DNA from: Candidatus Gastranaerophilales bacterium
GTDB lineage: Bacteria; Cyanobacteriota; Vampirovibrionia; Gastranaerophilales; Gastranaerophilaceae
Direction: 5' to 3'
DNA: 64,000 nt
Assembly: GCA_944324945.1 (NCBI GenBank)
Contig: CALUYE010000001.1
Location: 62,001 to 126,000, forward strand
A program made the position numbers and the translations under genes. Below the pieces are notes generated by a model that had not been told where the DNA came from, searched no databases, and was given only the letters and a program-made list of their open reading frames with translations. Positions 33,900 through 43,965 of the stretch are shown in pieces. How positions within the stretch are numbered: the stretch's first letter is position 1; each line of letters opens with the position of its first letter.

Positions 33900-36800
33900 T
33901 TAGTTTAAATACTTTTCAACAAGATTTATTAATTCTTCCTGTTTAAAAGAACTTTTTTCTATATATGCCGCTATTTTTGTTTTTTCGCTCTCATCCAGAT
34001 GATTTTCTTTTGGTTCCGAGCTGATTACGATAATCGGAGCTTTTTCGTAATCTTCCGTCTGTCTTAATTTTGATATAAATTCAAAACCGTTCATATTAGG
34101 CATTTCAACATCAGTTATAATTAAATCAAATTTTGTTTGTTTAATTTGCTCTAAAGCAGACTTTGGTTCTGATGCACTATGAACATCATAGCCTCTGTTT
34201 GAGAGAATGTTTTTCTGTAAAATTCTTGTAGTATAAGAATCATCCACGATTAATATCTTGTATTTTGAATTATCCTGCGGTTTTGAAATGTTATTTTTAA
34301 GAGAAATTCTTGCAAGAATTTTCTTGGAATTTATGGTATTTATTATATCTCCGATATTCAAAACAAGGCATGCGTCCCCGCTTGCCAGAGTTGTAACTCC
34401 TGAGATATATTTTATTTTATATAAAGGCGGAGCTAATTTTTTATGTACAATTTCCTGATCGGATATTAACTTTTCAACAACAAGCCCGACAAGCGTATTA
34501 TCAGTTTCTATAATAGCAAGGGTGAATTTTGTCTTGCCGCGGTAGTCGCTTTCAAGATTTAAGATTTGCGAGAGGGTGTATATGGGTATTGCACAATTAT
34601 TATAGATGAAATAGTTGTTGCTGTCTTTTCTGAATATATCATCGCTGTTTATTCTTGCTATATTTTTAATAACGGATGTTTCAATTGCGTATAATTGACC
34701 GCCTTCTTGAATTATAAACACTTTTTTGGTGGCAATTGCTGCAGGAAGCGTAATTCTAACCACTGTTCCTTTATTCATCTGGGAATATACATCAACCCTG
34801 CCTTGCAGCTGATTAATTTTTGTATTAACGATATCAAGCCCCAAACCTCTGCCTGATAATTCCGTAACAAAATCTTCCGTTGAAAAACCGGGATAAAAAA
34901 TTAAATTAATCAATTCTTCTTCATTTATAACACTTATTTCTTCAGGGGTTAATAATTTTTTTTCTATTGCTTTTTCTTTGATTTTTTCAATATCAAGCCC
35001 TCTGCCGTTATCTTTGACATCAACTATAACTTTATTGTCCTGATAAATTGCGTTAATTTCTATTCTTCCTATGGGATTTTTACCAAGACTCCTTCTTGTT
35101 GCGACATCTTCAATACCATGGTCAATAGAATTTCTTATTATGTGCATTAAAGGAATTTTTAATTCCTCAATTATCGTTTTATCCGCAGTAACGTCGGATC
35201 CGTTTATTATTAAATCTATTTTTTTATTTTTTTCTTTTGCAATATTGTGAACCATTCTCGGAAAAAGCTGAAATATCGTAGAAAGAGGCAAAACTCTCAT
35301 GTTTTTAACCATGGTTTCAACTTCGTTTGTTGTAGAGTTTAATTTTGCTTCGCTTTCCTGCAACTGCTTAAATAAATTACCCATTTCTTTAATAAGCTGT
35401 GCTATTTTTTCACTGTGCTGCTCCGCTAAAGTGCTCAATTGCTTATTGTATGAAATTATTTTTCTATAATCAATGCCATTTTGAACCAAAGGGTTAGAAA
35501 GGTATTTTTTATCAAAATATTTTATATAATAATCCATTTTGATAAAATTTTTCTGCCATTCGATTAAATCGTTATTTATCTGTTTTGCAAGCACAAGCTG
35601 CTCATTTGTTTTAATTTTTGAAACAATAAGTTCTTCTATCTGTCCTACAAGATTATCAAGTTTAATTGAATCAACTTTAAGAGTTTTAATTTCGGTATTT
35701 GTAATGTCTCTTAAAATATCTTTCTGGCTGAATTCTTTAATATGTTCGTTTGTATGGTGATGTTCTTTGTGTTTAAATTCGGACATTGTTCTTATAATAT
35801 CCGACTTTACAAAAGCTTCTTTTATTTTTTGTTCTTCAAAAGGTTCTTTTAAAACTTTAATTATCTCTTTTAAACCGTTTGAAACATCCTGCGGCAGAGT
35901 TGAATTTTTTGTTTTGTATGCCTGAATTGTTTTTTTAATGTTAAGCAGTATGTCTTTTTTTTGTTTATTTGTTTCTTCCTGTAATAACTTATTTATAAAT
36001 TCCGATACTTCATTGTAAAAATCACAATTGATTTCAAGAAGCGGAAGCTTTTCCATAATTTCTCCAAAAGCTTCATTTTCAACTAATTCAGCTTTTTGAA
36101 TTTTGTTTTCTTTTAAAGATATTTTTTGTTCTTCTTTAATTTTATTTTCTACTTCTTCATAATAATCAATCTTTTTAATATTTTTCTTGTTTGCATAATC
36201 TGAAATTGAAGCTATAAAAGAAGTTATGCTTTTATTTAAATCAAGAAAATCCAATTCTTTATCTTTTGAATTTTTAAATTTAACAATAGAATTTTTAATA
36301 TCCTGTGCCAAATTTAAAAAATTTGAAATTTCATTATCGTTAATGTTTGAAATAAGCTCGCAAAAATAATTTATAAGCTTTTCAATTTTAAATATTTCAT
36401 CATATTTTTTATTTAATCTTGCTTTTGAGATTACGTACAAAATCTTTATTATTATTTTTTCAACCTGATAAAATTTTGATAAAAACTTTTTTTCTTCTTC
36501 GCTATACTCGGGTTTTCCTCCGCGCTTGAAATCATCAAGAGCTTTTTTTGTGGCATTTTCAAGCTTTTGCAGGTATGAATTTTCTTCAGGGCTTATATAT
36601 TCCTCTTTTTGAGAAACGGTATTATTAATAAGCATCATAATAAACCCTAAGCATTCAGAAATAACTTCCGTTATATCAGATGTAATTTTAATTTTATTTT
36701 CTTTTATTAAACTTATAATGTCTTCAATTTTATGAGCTATATTCTGTATATGGTTAAACCCGAGCATTCTGGCTGAACCCTTTAGAGAATGCGCGTCTCT

Positions 36801-36938
36801 AAATAACTGAATAGCTAAATCGGGATTGTTGCCGCGCTCAAGCAATAATAACTTAGAATCCATCGAAGCAATAATCTCCGAGGATTCCTGTTGAAAAATA
36901 TTCAAAATTTCATTTAATTCTTCCTGTTGAAATTCCAT
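33900..36938 (-). CDS. Hybrid CheA-type histidine kinase with C-terminal receiver domain
   Basis: 1012 residues. Hpt domain at 1-130 with phosphorylated His50 in LFRDAHSLKGSARMLG. A long Lys/Glu-rich helical region (130-430) replaces P2. Dimerisation helices about 440-560. HATPase at about 590-750 with LMHIIRNSIDHGIED (N box), VDVKDNGRGLDIEK (G1), TELSGRGLGLDIV (G2). CheW-like domain about 750-885. Receiver 892-1012 with DD near the start, phosphoacceptor Asp943 in LIITDVEMPN. This layout is like ChpA/FrzE hybrid kinases. Convergent with the MBL gene, one base apart, and followed upstream by the MCP gene. Confidence 0.9.
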   Translation of the reverse strand: MEFQQEELNEILNIFQQESSEIIASMDSKLLLLERGNNPDLAIQLFRDAHSLKGSARMLGFNHIQNIAHKIEDIISLIKENKIKITSDITEVISECLGFIMMLINNTVSQKEEYISPEENSYLQKLENATKKALDDFKRGGKPEYSEEEKKFLSKFYQVEKIIIKILYVISKARLNKKYDEIFKIEKLINYFCELISNINDNEISNFLNLAQDIKNSIVKFKNSKDKELDFLDLNKSITSFIASISDYANKKNIKKIDYYEEVENKIKEEQKISLKENKIQKAELVENEAFGEIMEKLPLLEINCDFYNEVSEFINKLLQEETNKQKKDILLNIKKTIQAYKTKNSTLPQDVSNGLKEIIKVLKEPFEEQKIKEAFVKSDIIRTMSEFKHKEHHHTNEHIKEFSQKDILRDITNTEIKTLKVDSIKLDNLVGQIEELIVSKIKTNEQLVLAKQINNDLIEWQKNFIKMDYYIKYFDKKYLSNPLVQNGIDYRKIISYNKQLSTLAEQHSEKIAQLIKEMGNLFKQLQESEAKLNSTTNEVETMVKNMRVLPLSTIFQLFPRMVHNIAKEKNKKIDLIINGSDVTADKTIIEELKIPLMHIIRNSIDHGIEDVATRRSLGKNPIGRIEINAIYQDNKVIVDVKDNGRGLDIEKIKEKAIEKKLLTPEEISVINEEELINLIFYPGFSTEDFVTELSGRGLGLDIVNTKINQLQGRVDVYSQMNKGTVVRITLPAAIATKKVFIIQEGGQLYAIETSVIKNIARINSDDIFRKDSNNYFIYNNCAIPIYTLSQILNLESDYRGKTKFTLAIIETDNTLVGLVVEKLISDQEIVHKKLAPPLYKIKYISGVTTLASGDACLVLNIGDIINTINSKKILARISLKNNISKPQDNSKYKILIVDDSYTTRILQKNILSNRGYDVHSASEPKSALEQIKQTKFDLIITDVEMPNMNGFEFISKLRQTEDYEKAPIIVISSEPKENHLDESEKTKIAAYIEKSSFKQEELINLVEKYLN

Positions 36939-36960
36939 CGATTCACACCTGTTTGAAGAA

Positions 36961-38007
36961 TTATACTATTGATTTTATATCATTTGATACATTTTCAATC
37001 TGTTCAAAAATTACGTCGTTTTCAGAGGTTATTTTTTTGTTATCTTCAATCATCTTCGATATTTCTTTAATATAATCATTGGAAGATTTTGAATCGTCAT
37101 TTATTCGATTTGATGAAATTATAATTTCTTTCATGTTTGATGAAATTTCATTCATCGCATTAATTAACTGTTCAATATTTTCGCTTATTATATGTGCAAG
37201 CTCCAACCCCGATTCAATTTCTTTTGTTCCTTCTTCCGTTGCAAGAACCGTTGAATTTGCCGTTTGTTGAATATCGTTAATTAAAGAAATAATTTTAGTT
37301 GTCGCCTGTTTTGATTCATCCGCAAGTTTACGAATTTCGGATGCTACAACTGCAAACCCTTTACCGTGTTCTCCCGCGCGCGCTGCTTCAACTGCGGCAT
37401 TTAAAGCAAGCAGGTTTGTCTGCTCCGCTATATCTTCAACAAGACCAATTGTGGATGAAATTGATTGGACAAAATCAGACAATTCAAGAATTAATTCCGC
37501 AATTGTTTGGATTTTGTGTCTTATTGCAAACATTTTTTCAATATTTGTTTTAACGGCATTGTATTCATTATTTGTAAAATTAAGAGACTGGGTTGTCTTT
37601 TTTTGGGTTGAATCGGTTAAATTTTTCATATCGGATGAATATTTTAAAAGATTATCCATTAATTCCTGAATATTTCTGATTTTGTTTGTTGAAATACTGT
37701 TATTTTCTTTTTGCGAATTATTTTTGTTTTGAATTGCGTTTATATCTCCGAAAGCTTTTTCAAAAACAGTCATAATTGTGTTATCAATGTGCATTTTTTC
37801 GCTTCTTTTGTTTACTTCAAACAAAATTAAAAAAGCAACAAAAATCAACAATAAAATTGCCGCAAAATTATAACTTCCGATATTATAATTCTGTGTTATG
37901 AAAAATATACCTCCCAATACCAAAAAAGAAAATACGGAAGATATTACCTGGCTTTTTATAAGCTGTTCGCTGATGTTTGATTTGTTATTATTTACTTCTT
38001 TTGACAT
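36961..38007 (-). CDS. Methyl-accepting chemotaxis-type protein without a sensory domain
   Basis: 348 residues, short for an MCP. Two membrane segments (about 20-38 and 46-64) are separated by only a few residues (QNYNIGSYN), so there is no periplasmic ligand domain. The signalling domain follows with the highly conserved hairpin tip [20 protein letters not shown] and [20 protein letters not shown], which binds CheW and CheA. Methylation helices are short. Input must come from the membrane, from a partner or from the cytoplasmic part. It lies 22 bases upstream of the hybrid kinase gene on the same strand, surely as one operon. Confidence 0.9.
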   Translation of the reverse strand: MSKEVNNNKSNISEQLIKSQVISSVFSFLVLGGIFFITQNYNIGSYNFAAILLLIFVAFLILFEVNKRSEKMHIDNTIMTVFEKAFGDINAIQNKNNSQKENNSISTNKIRNIQELMDNLLKYSSDMKNLTDSTQKKTTQSLNFTNNEYNAVKTNIEKMFAIRHKIQTIAELILELSDFVQSISSTIGLVEDIAEQTNLLALNAAVEAARAGEHGKGFAVVASEIRKLADESKQATTKIISLINDIQQTANSTVLATEEGTKEIESGLELAHIISENIEQLINAMNEISSNMKEIIISSNRINDDSKSSNDYIKEISKMIEDNKKITSENDVIFEQIENVSNDIKSIV

Positions 38008-38072
38008 ATTTCACCTTTTTATAAAAAATTGTATAATTTTATTATAGTGAATTTTAACAAATAAGTTAAGTT

Positions 38073-39557
38073 ATGATGAAAAAAGTAATCATAATAGATG
38101 ATAGTATTACCCAACTGAATTTAATAAAAACGGCATTTGCGCAGGAAGGTTGGGAAGCTTACGGTGCGCAAAACGCAAAAGACGGCTGGGAGATGATTTA
38201 TGATGCTGCACCGGATTTAATTATAACTGACGCAATAATGCCTAAAATCGGCGGTTTTCAGCTTGTAAAAGCAATAAGAGAAGAGGAGCTAATTTCTAAA
38301 ATCCCTGTAATAATATACAGTGTATTATCCGAAAATAACGCAAAATTTTATTTAGGCAAAAATGATAACGATTATTTTTTCAAAAAAGATGAAGATATTA
38401 AAAAACTGATAAAATTAGCTAATCAAGTAACGCAAGAACATGAAATAACCGAAAGCGAAAAAATAGAAATCCTGAAAGCGGGAATAAATAAAATCCCCAT
38501 TCAAAACCAAGACGTAAAACCAATAACAGACGATATCTTTGAAGAAGAAATTGAAACTCAAAAAGAAGAAATACAAATACCTGTTGAAAAAATTGACACT
38601 GATAAATTAAATGGAGAGCTTAAAGAAATATACGATTTTTCTTTAGGTGATGATAAGCTTTTAAGTGAATTTTTCTCAATTTTATATCCTTATTTAAAAT
38701 ACGATTTATTTCTTGTTGATATTTATTCTCCCTTAAACAAAAAAAATACCCTTTACTTTGATATAAGAGATATTATCCTAAGTCCGATATTTCAAAATAA
38801 AATGCTTGAAAAATATAAAGGAGAGGATATCGTCTTATTTAAAAACTATGCTCCCAATTTAAAAACAATAGTATCCGAAGAAGAATTCTTTTCAAAAATA
38901 GAATTTTCCTTTGAATACCGCGATATAGATATAGCAAAAGTTGCATTTTATTCAAAAGAAAAGCAAAAATGGAGCGATGATGAGGAATTGGAAGGAGTTA
39001 AAAATGCTTTTTATAACTTCTTTAAAGCAAGATTTATAAATAAAAATCTTTCCAATCAAAACCAAAAACCCGAAAAAAATAAATACTCTTCTTCAAAATT
39101 TGATTTTCCTTTTTTAAACAAAACGGAAACAAAAAAAGAAAAAACACAGATGTATATTGCAATAATCGAAATAATGAATTTTGATAATATTGAAGAAGAA
39201 TTAAGCGAAGAAGAACTCGATATTATCAATATGAAAATATCGGAGAGAATTATTAAATGTCTTGATATAAACGAACAAATTTATAAAAACGCAAAAGACG
39301 AATACATTATAATGATTATTGCACTTGATGAGAAACAGGCGTATCATAAACTAAACTACATGGCAAATATGATAAATTCAATCTCCTTTAACGGGTACGA
39401 TATTAATGCAGTAATAGGTGCATCAAACTGCATTATAGATAATGTGTTTGATGTAACGGAAGCACAAAAAACAGCAAGGCTTGCCCTTGATTTAGTTACA
39501 AAAACGGAAAAAGTAGTGATTAAAAATGCAGCAAAACAACCTTCAGATACAGACTAA
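38073..39557 (+). CDS. Response regulator with C-terminal degenerate GGDEF-like domain
   Basis: 494 residues. Receiver domain 1-120: KVIIIDDSITQLNLIKTAFA, phosphoacceptor Asp53 in LIITDAIMP, and Lys near 113. An acidic linker (130-190), a middle domain (195-340; YPYLKYDLFLVDIYSPLNKK) of unclear type, perhaps GAF-like, and a last domain (360-490; MYIAIIEIMNFDNIEEEL, KNAKDEYIIMIIALDEKQAY, VIGASNCIIDN). The last has the strand-helix order of a GGDEF domain with AKDEY where GG(D/E)EF should be, so diguanylate cyclase activity is unlikely. Divergent from the MCP gene; probably an output of the neighbouring kinase. Confidence 0.75.
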   Translation: MMKKVIIIDDSITQLNLIKTAFAQEGWEAYGAQNAKDGWEMIYDAAPDLIITDAIMPKIGGFQLVKAIREEELISKIPVIIYSVLSENNAKFYLGKNDNDYFFKKDEDIKKLIKLANQVTQEHEITESEKIEILKAGINKIPIQNQDVKPITDDIFEEEIETQKEEIQIPVEKIDTDKLNGELKEIYDFSLGDDKLLSEFFSILYPYLKYDLFLVDIYSPLNKKNTLYFDIRDIILSPIFQNKMLEKYKGEDIVLFKNYAPNLKTIVSEEEFFSKIEFSFEYRDIDIAKVAFYSKEKQKWSDDEELEGVKNAFYNFFKARFINKNLSNQNQKPEKNKYSSSKFDFPFLNKTETKKEKTQMYIAIIEIMNFDNIEEELSEEELDIINMKISERIIKCLDINEQIYKNAKDEYIIMIIALDEKQAYHKLNYMANMINSISFNGYDINAVIGASNCIIDNVFDVTEAQKTARLALDLVTKTEKVVIKNAAKQPSDTD

Positions 39558-40575
39558 CGGCTTTTTAAGCGAAAAAGAAGAATCCGAAAACAAAAATTAC
39601 ACGATATTCGAGCTTGGCGAAAAAAAATACGCCATTGAAACTAAAAACGTGCTTGAAATAAATAAAATCATGGAATTTGACTACCCTAATAAAATGCCTT
39701 CTTATGTATTGGGATTAATTCAATTTGACCAATCTCCCATAGGAGTTATTGATTTAAGAGAAGTTTTTAAAACAGACAGGGTTGTTTATGATTTAAACGC
39801 AAAAATAATTATAGTTCAGATAGATAAAACAAAAGAAAATATCGCTTTTATTTGCGATAGGGTGCTTGATATAACAAAACTTCCCTCAGCAAAAATCCAC
39901 TCCATCCCCTATCAGGAAAACGGCTCCATATATAACGGATTATTTATTGATAAAGGTGAAAATATTTATATTTTAAATGTCGAAAATATTTTAAAATATA
40001 TAGATAAAAACCTTGCAAAATACGAATATCAAAAATCTCCCGACAATTATTTCGTAAATGATGAAAAATCCTTAAATGTTTTAAGGGAAAGAAGAAAATT
40101 TACAAAAAAAGTAAAACAGGACGTCCAAGCACCAAAACCCTTATATGATATGGGTGTATCGTTTATGATAAACGATGTTAAATATTATATCAACATGGCA
40201 TCTGTTAAAGAATTTTATAAAGTAAACAATTCAAAATTCATCAAACTCCCCTCAGTACCTGAATACATATACGGTCTTATAAATATAAAAGGTGAATATA
40301 TTACCGTATTAGACATAAGGAGCTTTTTTAACAATTCAAATACAATGATTAAAGAAAAATCAACAATAATTATCATAAATTCCAAAGAATACAAACTCGG
40401 GATTTTAGCCGATGAAATCTGCGAGAGCATGAATATTGATTTTGAAGAAATCATACAAAACAAACTTCAAAAACAAGAAGAAAACGTAAATTTAGAATTT
40501 GTAAAAGACGGCGAAATATATCAAATTCTTGATATTGATCAATTATTGAAGGATGAAAGACTCACAATCTGTTAG
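39526..40575 (+). CDS. Double-CheW coupling protein
   Basis: 349 residues with two CheW-like domains in tandem. First: residues about 22-165 (YTIFELGEKKYAIETKNVLE, YVLGLIQFDQSPIGVIDLRE, IAFICDRVLDI). Second: about 205-345 (VSFMINDVKYYINMASVKEF, YIYGLINIKGEYITVLDIRS, LGILADEICESM). Tandem CheW proteins link receptors to CheA and may enlarge arrays. The start lies within the last 32 bases of the response regulator gene, in another frame and without a visible ribosome site, so coupled translation is assumed. The 3' end overlaps the convergent Maf gene by 33 bases. Confidence 0.85.
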   Translation: MQQNNLQIQTNGFLSEKEESENKNYTIFELGEKKYAIETKNVLEINKIMEFDYPNKMPSYVLGLIQFDQSPIGVIDLREVFKTDRVVYDLNAKIIIVQIDKTKENIAFICDRVLDITKLPSAKIHSIPYQENGSIYNGLFIDKGENIYILNVENILKYIDKNLAKYEYQKSPDNYFVNDEKSLNVLRERRKFTKKVKQDVQAPKPLYDMGVSFMINDVKYYINMASVKEFYKVNNSKFIKLPSVPEYIYGLINIKGEYITVLDIRSFFNNSNTMIKEKSTIIIINSKEYKLGILADEICESMNIDFEEIIQNKLQKQEENVNLEFVKDGEIYQILDIDQLLKDERLTIC

Positions 40576-42456
40576 TTTTTGTATTGCAAATTCGTTCGTT
40601 TTAACAATGTTATTATAAATTTTAAGCAATTTTTCCATGGTTTCTTTTGTGGTTGTAATGTCTTTTGAAAAATCTTCTTCAATCAAAGGAAGAATTAAAT
40701 ATGAAAATCTTGCTAAATATATTCTCCAATCCTGATTTTTTTGATAATTCAACAGCATATTAAGAGAATCATTATGTTTTTTCATATATTTAAGCGCATT
40801 TGAAGTTATTACTTTTTTTGTTTTTAATTCGTTTAAAAATTTTTCGCAATATTTTTGAACATCTTTTGCGTAATTATCATAAACATAAAGCCCTTCAAGA
40901 TGTTCTTTGATTTTATTCAACATAATTTCTTTTCTGTATTTAACAGTGCAGTTTGAAAGTTCATATTTTTCAATTTTTTCACTGTTTTTAACAGCATCAC
41001 TTAAACAAACGTTCTCAAAACCGTTAATTTGAGCACCGCCCGTTGATGAATTAATCAGTTTTATATCGGGTTTTTCTTTTTTGTACCTTTGCGCGACTTT
41101 TTCAAACCATTCCACAAAAAGCGCGTACCCTGCCTGGGTTGGAAGGTAGGTGTTATTTTGAGATTTTATCGTATAAATATTTTTATTCAAGTTTGCAATA
41201 TATTTTTTTGCATATTTAAAAACAGCATCGCTTGTTTTTCCGAGTAATTTTTGCGCGTATTTTTCAAAATCGCGCGCTTGAATTACGTATTTGTTTTGTT
41301 TTTCATCAAAAACGCATTCCAAATCTTCGTATCTGCTTCCTTTTGCATAACACTGCCCGTCTTTATATGCTAAATCCTGCCCGATTAGAATAATCTTGTC
41401 AAACCCCATAATATACGCGCAATCAAGAGCAGTGTATGAAACAGTTCCCATGGTTTCAAGATTATCGTCTATTTCAAGCCCGCTTCTAAGCCAGCCGTTT
41501 AAAAAATTATTTTTTGAAATATATGTTATTACCTTTTTTGCTTGAATATCGTATTTTAAATAATGGCTGAAAGGTTCCAATATAAGATATGAATTTGATA
41601 TATCAATGTCTTTATATTGATAATCGGCGCCCGCTGCTTCTATATCTATTATAAAATCCGGTTCTATTCCTGAATTTATAACGTATTCCATTGCAACATT
41701 CACGCAAAAAATAACGAATTTATCTTTGTTATTTTTTATTGTTTCGATATTATCCTTTAAAGAAGGCCCTGCTGAAATTATAAGCGCGGTTTTGCCCTTA
41801 TAAATATCTTTATATTGCATAATATAGGGAAGATTTAAAACTTTTTTTAAATTTGCATAAGTATTATTAAGCGCCTGGGGGGCTTTTTTGATAACCGTAT
41901 TAACGTTTGCGCTGTGCTGACCTTGAGATGTTTGAATTGTTTGAAGTATTTCACTAAACTCATTGGGGAATATTTCTTTATAACTTTTTGTATAAATGAG
42001 TTTCATTTTGGATTTATTATCCGTATTTTCAAGAACATATTCAGCTAAAGTTTCTTTATCGTTACACAAAAAAACATTATTTTTATAAAGAGAATCAATT
42101 TTTGCTATGGATAAGACATAATGAATTATATCAAGAGCGGGTTCATAGACAATAATTTTAGATTTTTTAATTTTATTTGAAATTTCTTCAACAACAAAGC
42201 CCAAACCAAGACCGAATATAACTCTTATTGAATTTTCTTCTTCATCGACTTTAGAAGCAATATCTTTTGCTTCTTTTATTGCTCCTTTTTGAGAATGCAG
42301 GCAGCATCCGCGATAAACAAGATTATATTCGCCTTCCTGCGTCTTGCAAATTTCTAAATTTGATTTTTCTTCTTTGAACATTAAAATCTTATTAGCAAGA
42401 TTAGAATCGTATTTTTTAATTAAGTCTATATTTTCTTCAAGCACTTTATTTTCCAT
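40543..42456 (-). CDS. Maf / DUF115 motility-associated glycosyltransferase
   Basis: 637 residues from ATG 42454-42456; a TTG two codons earlier is possible. The N-terminal domain (VIFGLGLGFVVEEISNKI, KIIVYEPALDIIHYVL) and the central DUF115 domain (GKTALIISAGPSLKDNIETI, FCVNVAMEYVINSGIEPDFI, KIILIGQDLAYKDGQCYAKG) match the Maf proteins that attach nonulosonic acids (pseudaminic or legionaminic) to flagellin. The C-terminal 200 residues are helical. Its place beside flagellar and chemosensory genes fits flagellin glycosylation. The donor might be the CMP-sugar made at 2863-5097, but no evidence in the window ties them. Confidence 0.85.
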   Translation of the reverse strand: MENKVLEENIDLIKKYDSNLANKILMFKEEKSNLEICKTQEGEYNLVYRGCCLHSQKGAIKEAKDIASKVDEEENSIRVIFGLGLGFVVEEISNKIKKSKIIVYEPALDIIHYVLSIAKIDSLYKNNVFLCNDKETLAEYVLENTDNKSKMKLIYTKSYKEIFPNEFSEILQTIQTSQGQHSANVNTVIKKAPQALNNTYANLKKVLNLPYIMQYKDIYKGKTALIISAGPSLKDNIETIKNNKDKFVIFCVNVAMEYVINSGIEPDFIIDIEAAGADYQYKDIDISNSYLILEPFSHYLKYDIQAKKVITYISKNNFLNGWLRSGLEIDDNLETMGTVSYTALDCAYIMGFDKIILIGQDLAYKDGQCYAKGSRYEDLECVFDEKQNKYVIQARDFEKYAQKLLGKTSDAVFKYAKKYIANLNKNIYTIKSQNNTYLPTQAGYALFVEWFEKVAQRYKKEKPDIKLINSSTGGAQINGFENVCLSDAVKNSEKIEKYELSNCTVKYRKEIMLNKIKEHLEGLYVYDNYAKDVQKYCEKFLNELKTKKVITSNALKYMKKHNDSLNMLLNYQKNQDWRIYLARFSYLILPLIEEDFSKDITTTKETMEKLLKIYNNIVKTNEFAIQKLTDCESFILQ

Positions 42457-42486
42457 AGTCAATATGGTAGCATTAGTTAGGTGGTT

Positions 42487-43077
42487 ATGGCAAACGTTAA
42501 AAATAAAACTAAATTTTTAATATTACTTATTTGTTTATTTTTTAGTGTTTTTGTTTTGTTTAATCAAAAAGCAAACGCGCAGGATGATTTTGATACAATA
42601 TATGAAAATCTTGAAGAAGCGCCTTTTGAGTATATCTTTGGAATTGACCCATATCAATCGGATGAATATACAAAATATATTTATTCTCCTTATCCCCTTT
42701 TTCGAAGCGGGGTTAATTTAATCTTTAAATCCAAAAAAATTCCTCCGGGATATTACCTTCTAACCCCGAGAGAGAAAGAAGGAAAAACGTATATTCTTTT
42801 TAAAGAAAACGGAAAAATAAGCTATGTAATACCCGTTTATAAAACTCAAAATGTTTATGAAGGATTTTATGAAGATAAAATTCCCCAAGCCCAACTAACG
42901 CTTACGCAGAAATCAAGAAATAAATTCATGGATTTTATCGGCAAAAAATGGGGAAAAACAAACAAAAGAACACCTATCCCAAAAGCTTATATCGAATTTA
43001 ATGATGCAGGAATATACTGGGATATGATATTATATTATGGGGATAAAAAATATTACCTTATTTTTAAAAAGGAATAA
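42487..43077 (+). CDS. Secreted hypothetical protein
   Basis: 196 residues from ATG 42487 (AGGTGG just upstream; a GTG two codons earlier is in frame but has no ribosome site). Residues 1-30 are a signal peptide (FLILLICLFFSVFVLF ... ANAQDD). The mature part is unremarkable alpha/beta: LIFKSKKIPPGYYLLTPREK, TYILFKENGKISYVIPVYKT, AYIEFNDAGIYWDMILYYGD. No family recognised. In style it resembles the secreted protein at 48173-48781 (both begin the mature part with Gln-Asp-(Asp)-Phe). It starts an operon with the next secreted protein, lspA and an RluA synthase. Confidence 0.7.
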   Translation: MANVKNKTKFLILLICLFFSVFVLFNQKANAQDDFDTIYENLEEAPFEYIFGIDPYQSDEYTKYIYSPYPLFRSGVNLIFKSKKIPPGYYLLTPREKEGKTYILFKENGKISYVIPVYKTQNVYEGFYEDKIPQAQLTLTQKSRNKFMDFIGKKWGKTNKRTPIPKAYIEFNDAGIYWDMILYYGDKKYYLIFKKE

Positions 43078-43080
43078 TTA

Positions 43081-43965
43081 ATGAAAAAAACTTTAATACT
43101 ATCTTTAGCAATTCTTTTCTGTTTGAGTTTATTAAATACAACTCCTTGTTATTCTTTTGAATTATTCAAAAAAACAAATAAAACAGAAAAAGAAATAAGA
43201 GACTTTTTAAACGATTACAATAAAGTTCTCGAAAAGAACGATTTAGTTACACTTACTCGTTTTTACGATAAAGAATATAAAAACGATGACGGGTATAACC
43301 TTGAAGAATTAATAGTAATGCTTGATAAAACATCAAAAGCTTTTGATGATATCAAATACGATACAAAAATAAAAAGAATAGATATAAGAAAAAACTGCGC
43401 AGTTGTTCATTTAGAAGATAATACAAGCGCTAAAATATACCCTTTAAAAAAACACAAAAACAGAAGCAAAGTGGGAATTCTGGACGGCAAAAGCACAAGC
43501 GTTATGTATTTAAGGAAAAAAGACGGCATGTGGCAGATTGTATATGACAGCGTCTTAAGCGAAGAAACATCCTTAAAATACGGCGTTGCAAAAAAGGTGG
43601 ATATGGATTTAAACACCCCCGAAACAATTGAAAACGGAAAAGATTACGGGGTCAAACTTGAAATGAAAACCCCCAACAGAATGATTGCAATAGCATCTCT
43701 TACAAACGAAGAAGTTAATTACCCGCCTGAAAAATATGAAGAAAAATTCAGAAGAATACCCTCCGAAGGTATTTTGGAAAGATTAGTCAAAGCAAACGAT
43801 AAAAACAAAGACGAATATGCGATTGCTTCAATCGGCTTTACTAAAGTTTCCCTTAACAAAAAAGAAAGAAGGGCACGGATTGAAATTTTAGGCATGGCAT
43901 ATTTAATGAAGCGTGTTAATATGAATAATATCGAACCTGTAAATGAAATTTTGGAGAAAAAATAA
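43081..43965 (+). CDS. Secreted protein with NTF2-like/SnoaL-like N-terminal domain
   Basis: 294 residues. Signal peptide 1-25 (LILSLAILFCLSLLNT, cleavage near CYSF). Residues 35-165 have the helix-helix-helix then sheet pattern of NTF2-like domains (IRDFLNDYNKVLEKNDLVTL, FYDKEYKNDDGYN, VMYLRKKDGMWQIVYDS with the Trp near the last strand). Residues 185-294 form a second, unrecognised domain (GVKLEMKTPNRMIAIASLTN, YPPEKYEEKFRRIPSEGI). Probably a periplasmic binding or structural protein. It starts 3 bases after the previous stop and ends directly before the GTG of lspA. Confidence 0.65.
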   Translation: MKKTLILSLAILFCLSLLNTTPCYSFELFKKTNKTEKEIRDFLNDYNKVLEKNDLVTLTRFYDKEYKNDDGYNLEELIVMLDKTSKAFDDIKYDTKIKRIDIRKNCAVVHLEDNTSAKIYPLKKHKNRSKVGILDGKSTSVMYLRKKDGMWQIVYDSVLSEETSLKYGVAKKVDMDLNTPETIENGKDYGVKLEMKTPNRMIAIASLTNEEVNYPPEKYEEKFRRIPSEGILERLVKANDKNKDEYAIASIGFTKVSLNKKERRARIEILGMAYLMKRVNMNNIEPVNEILEKK

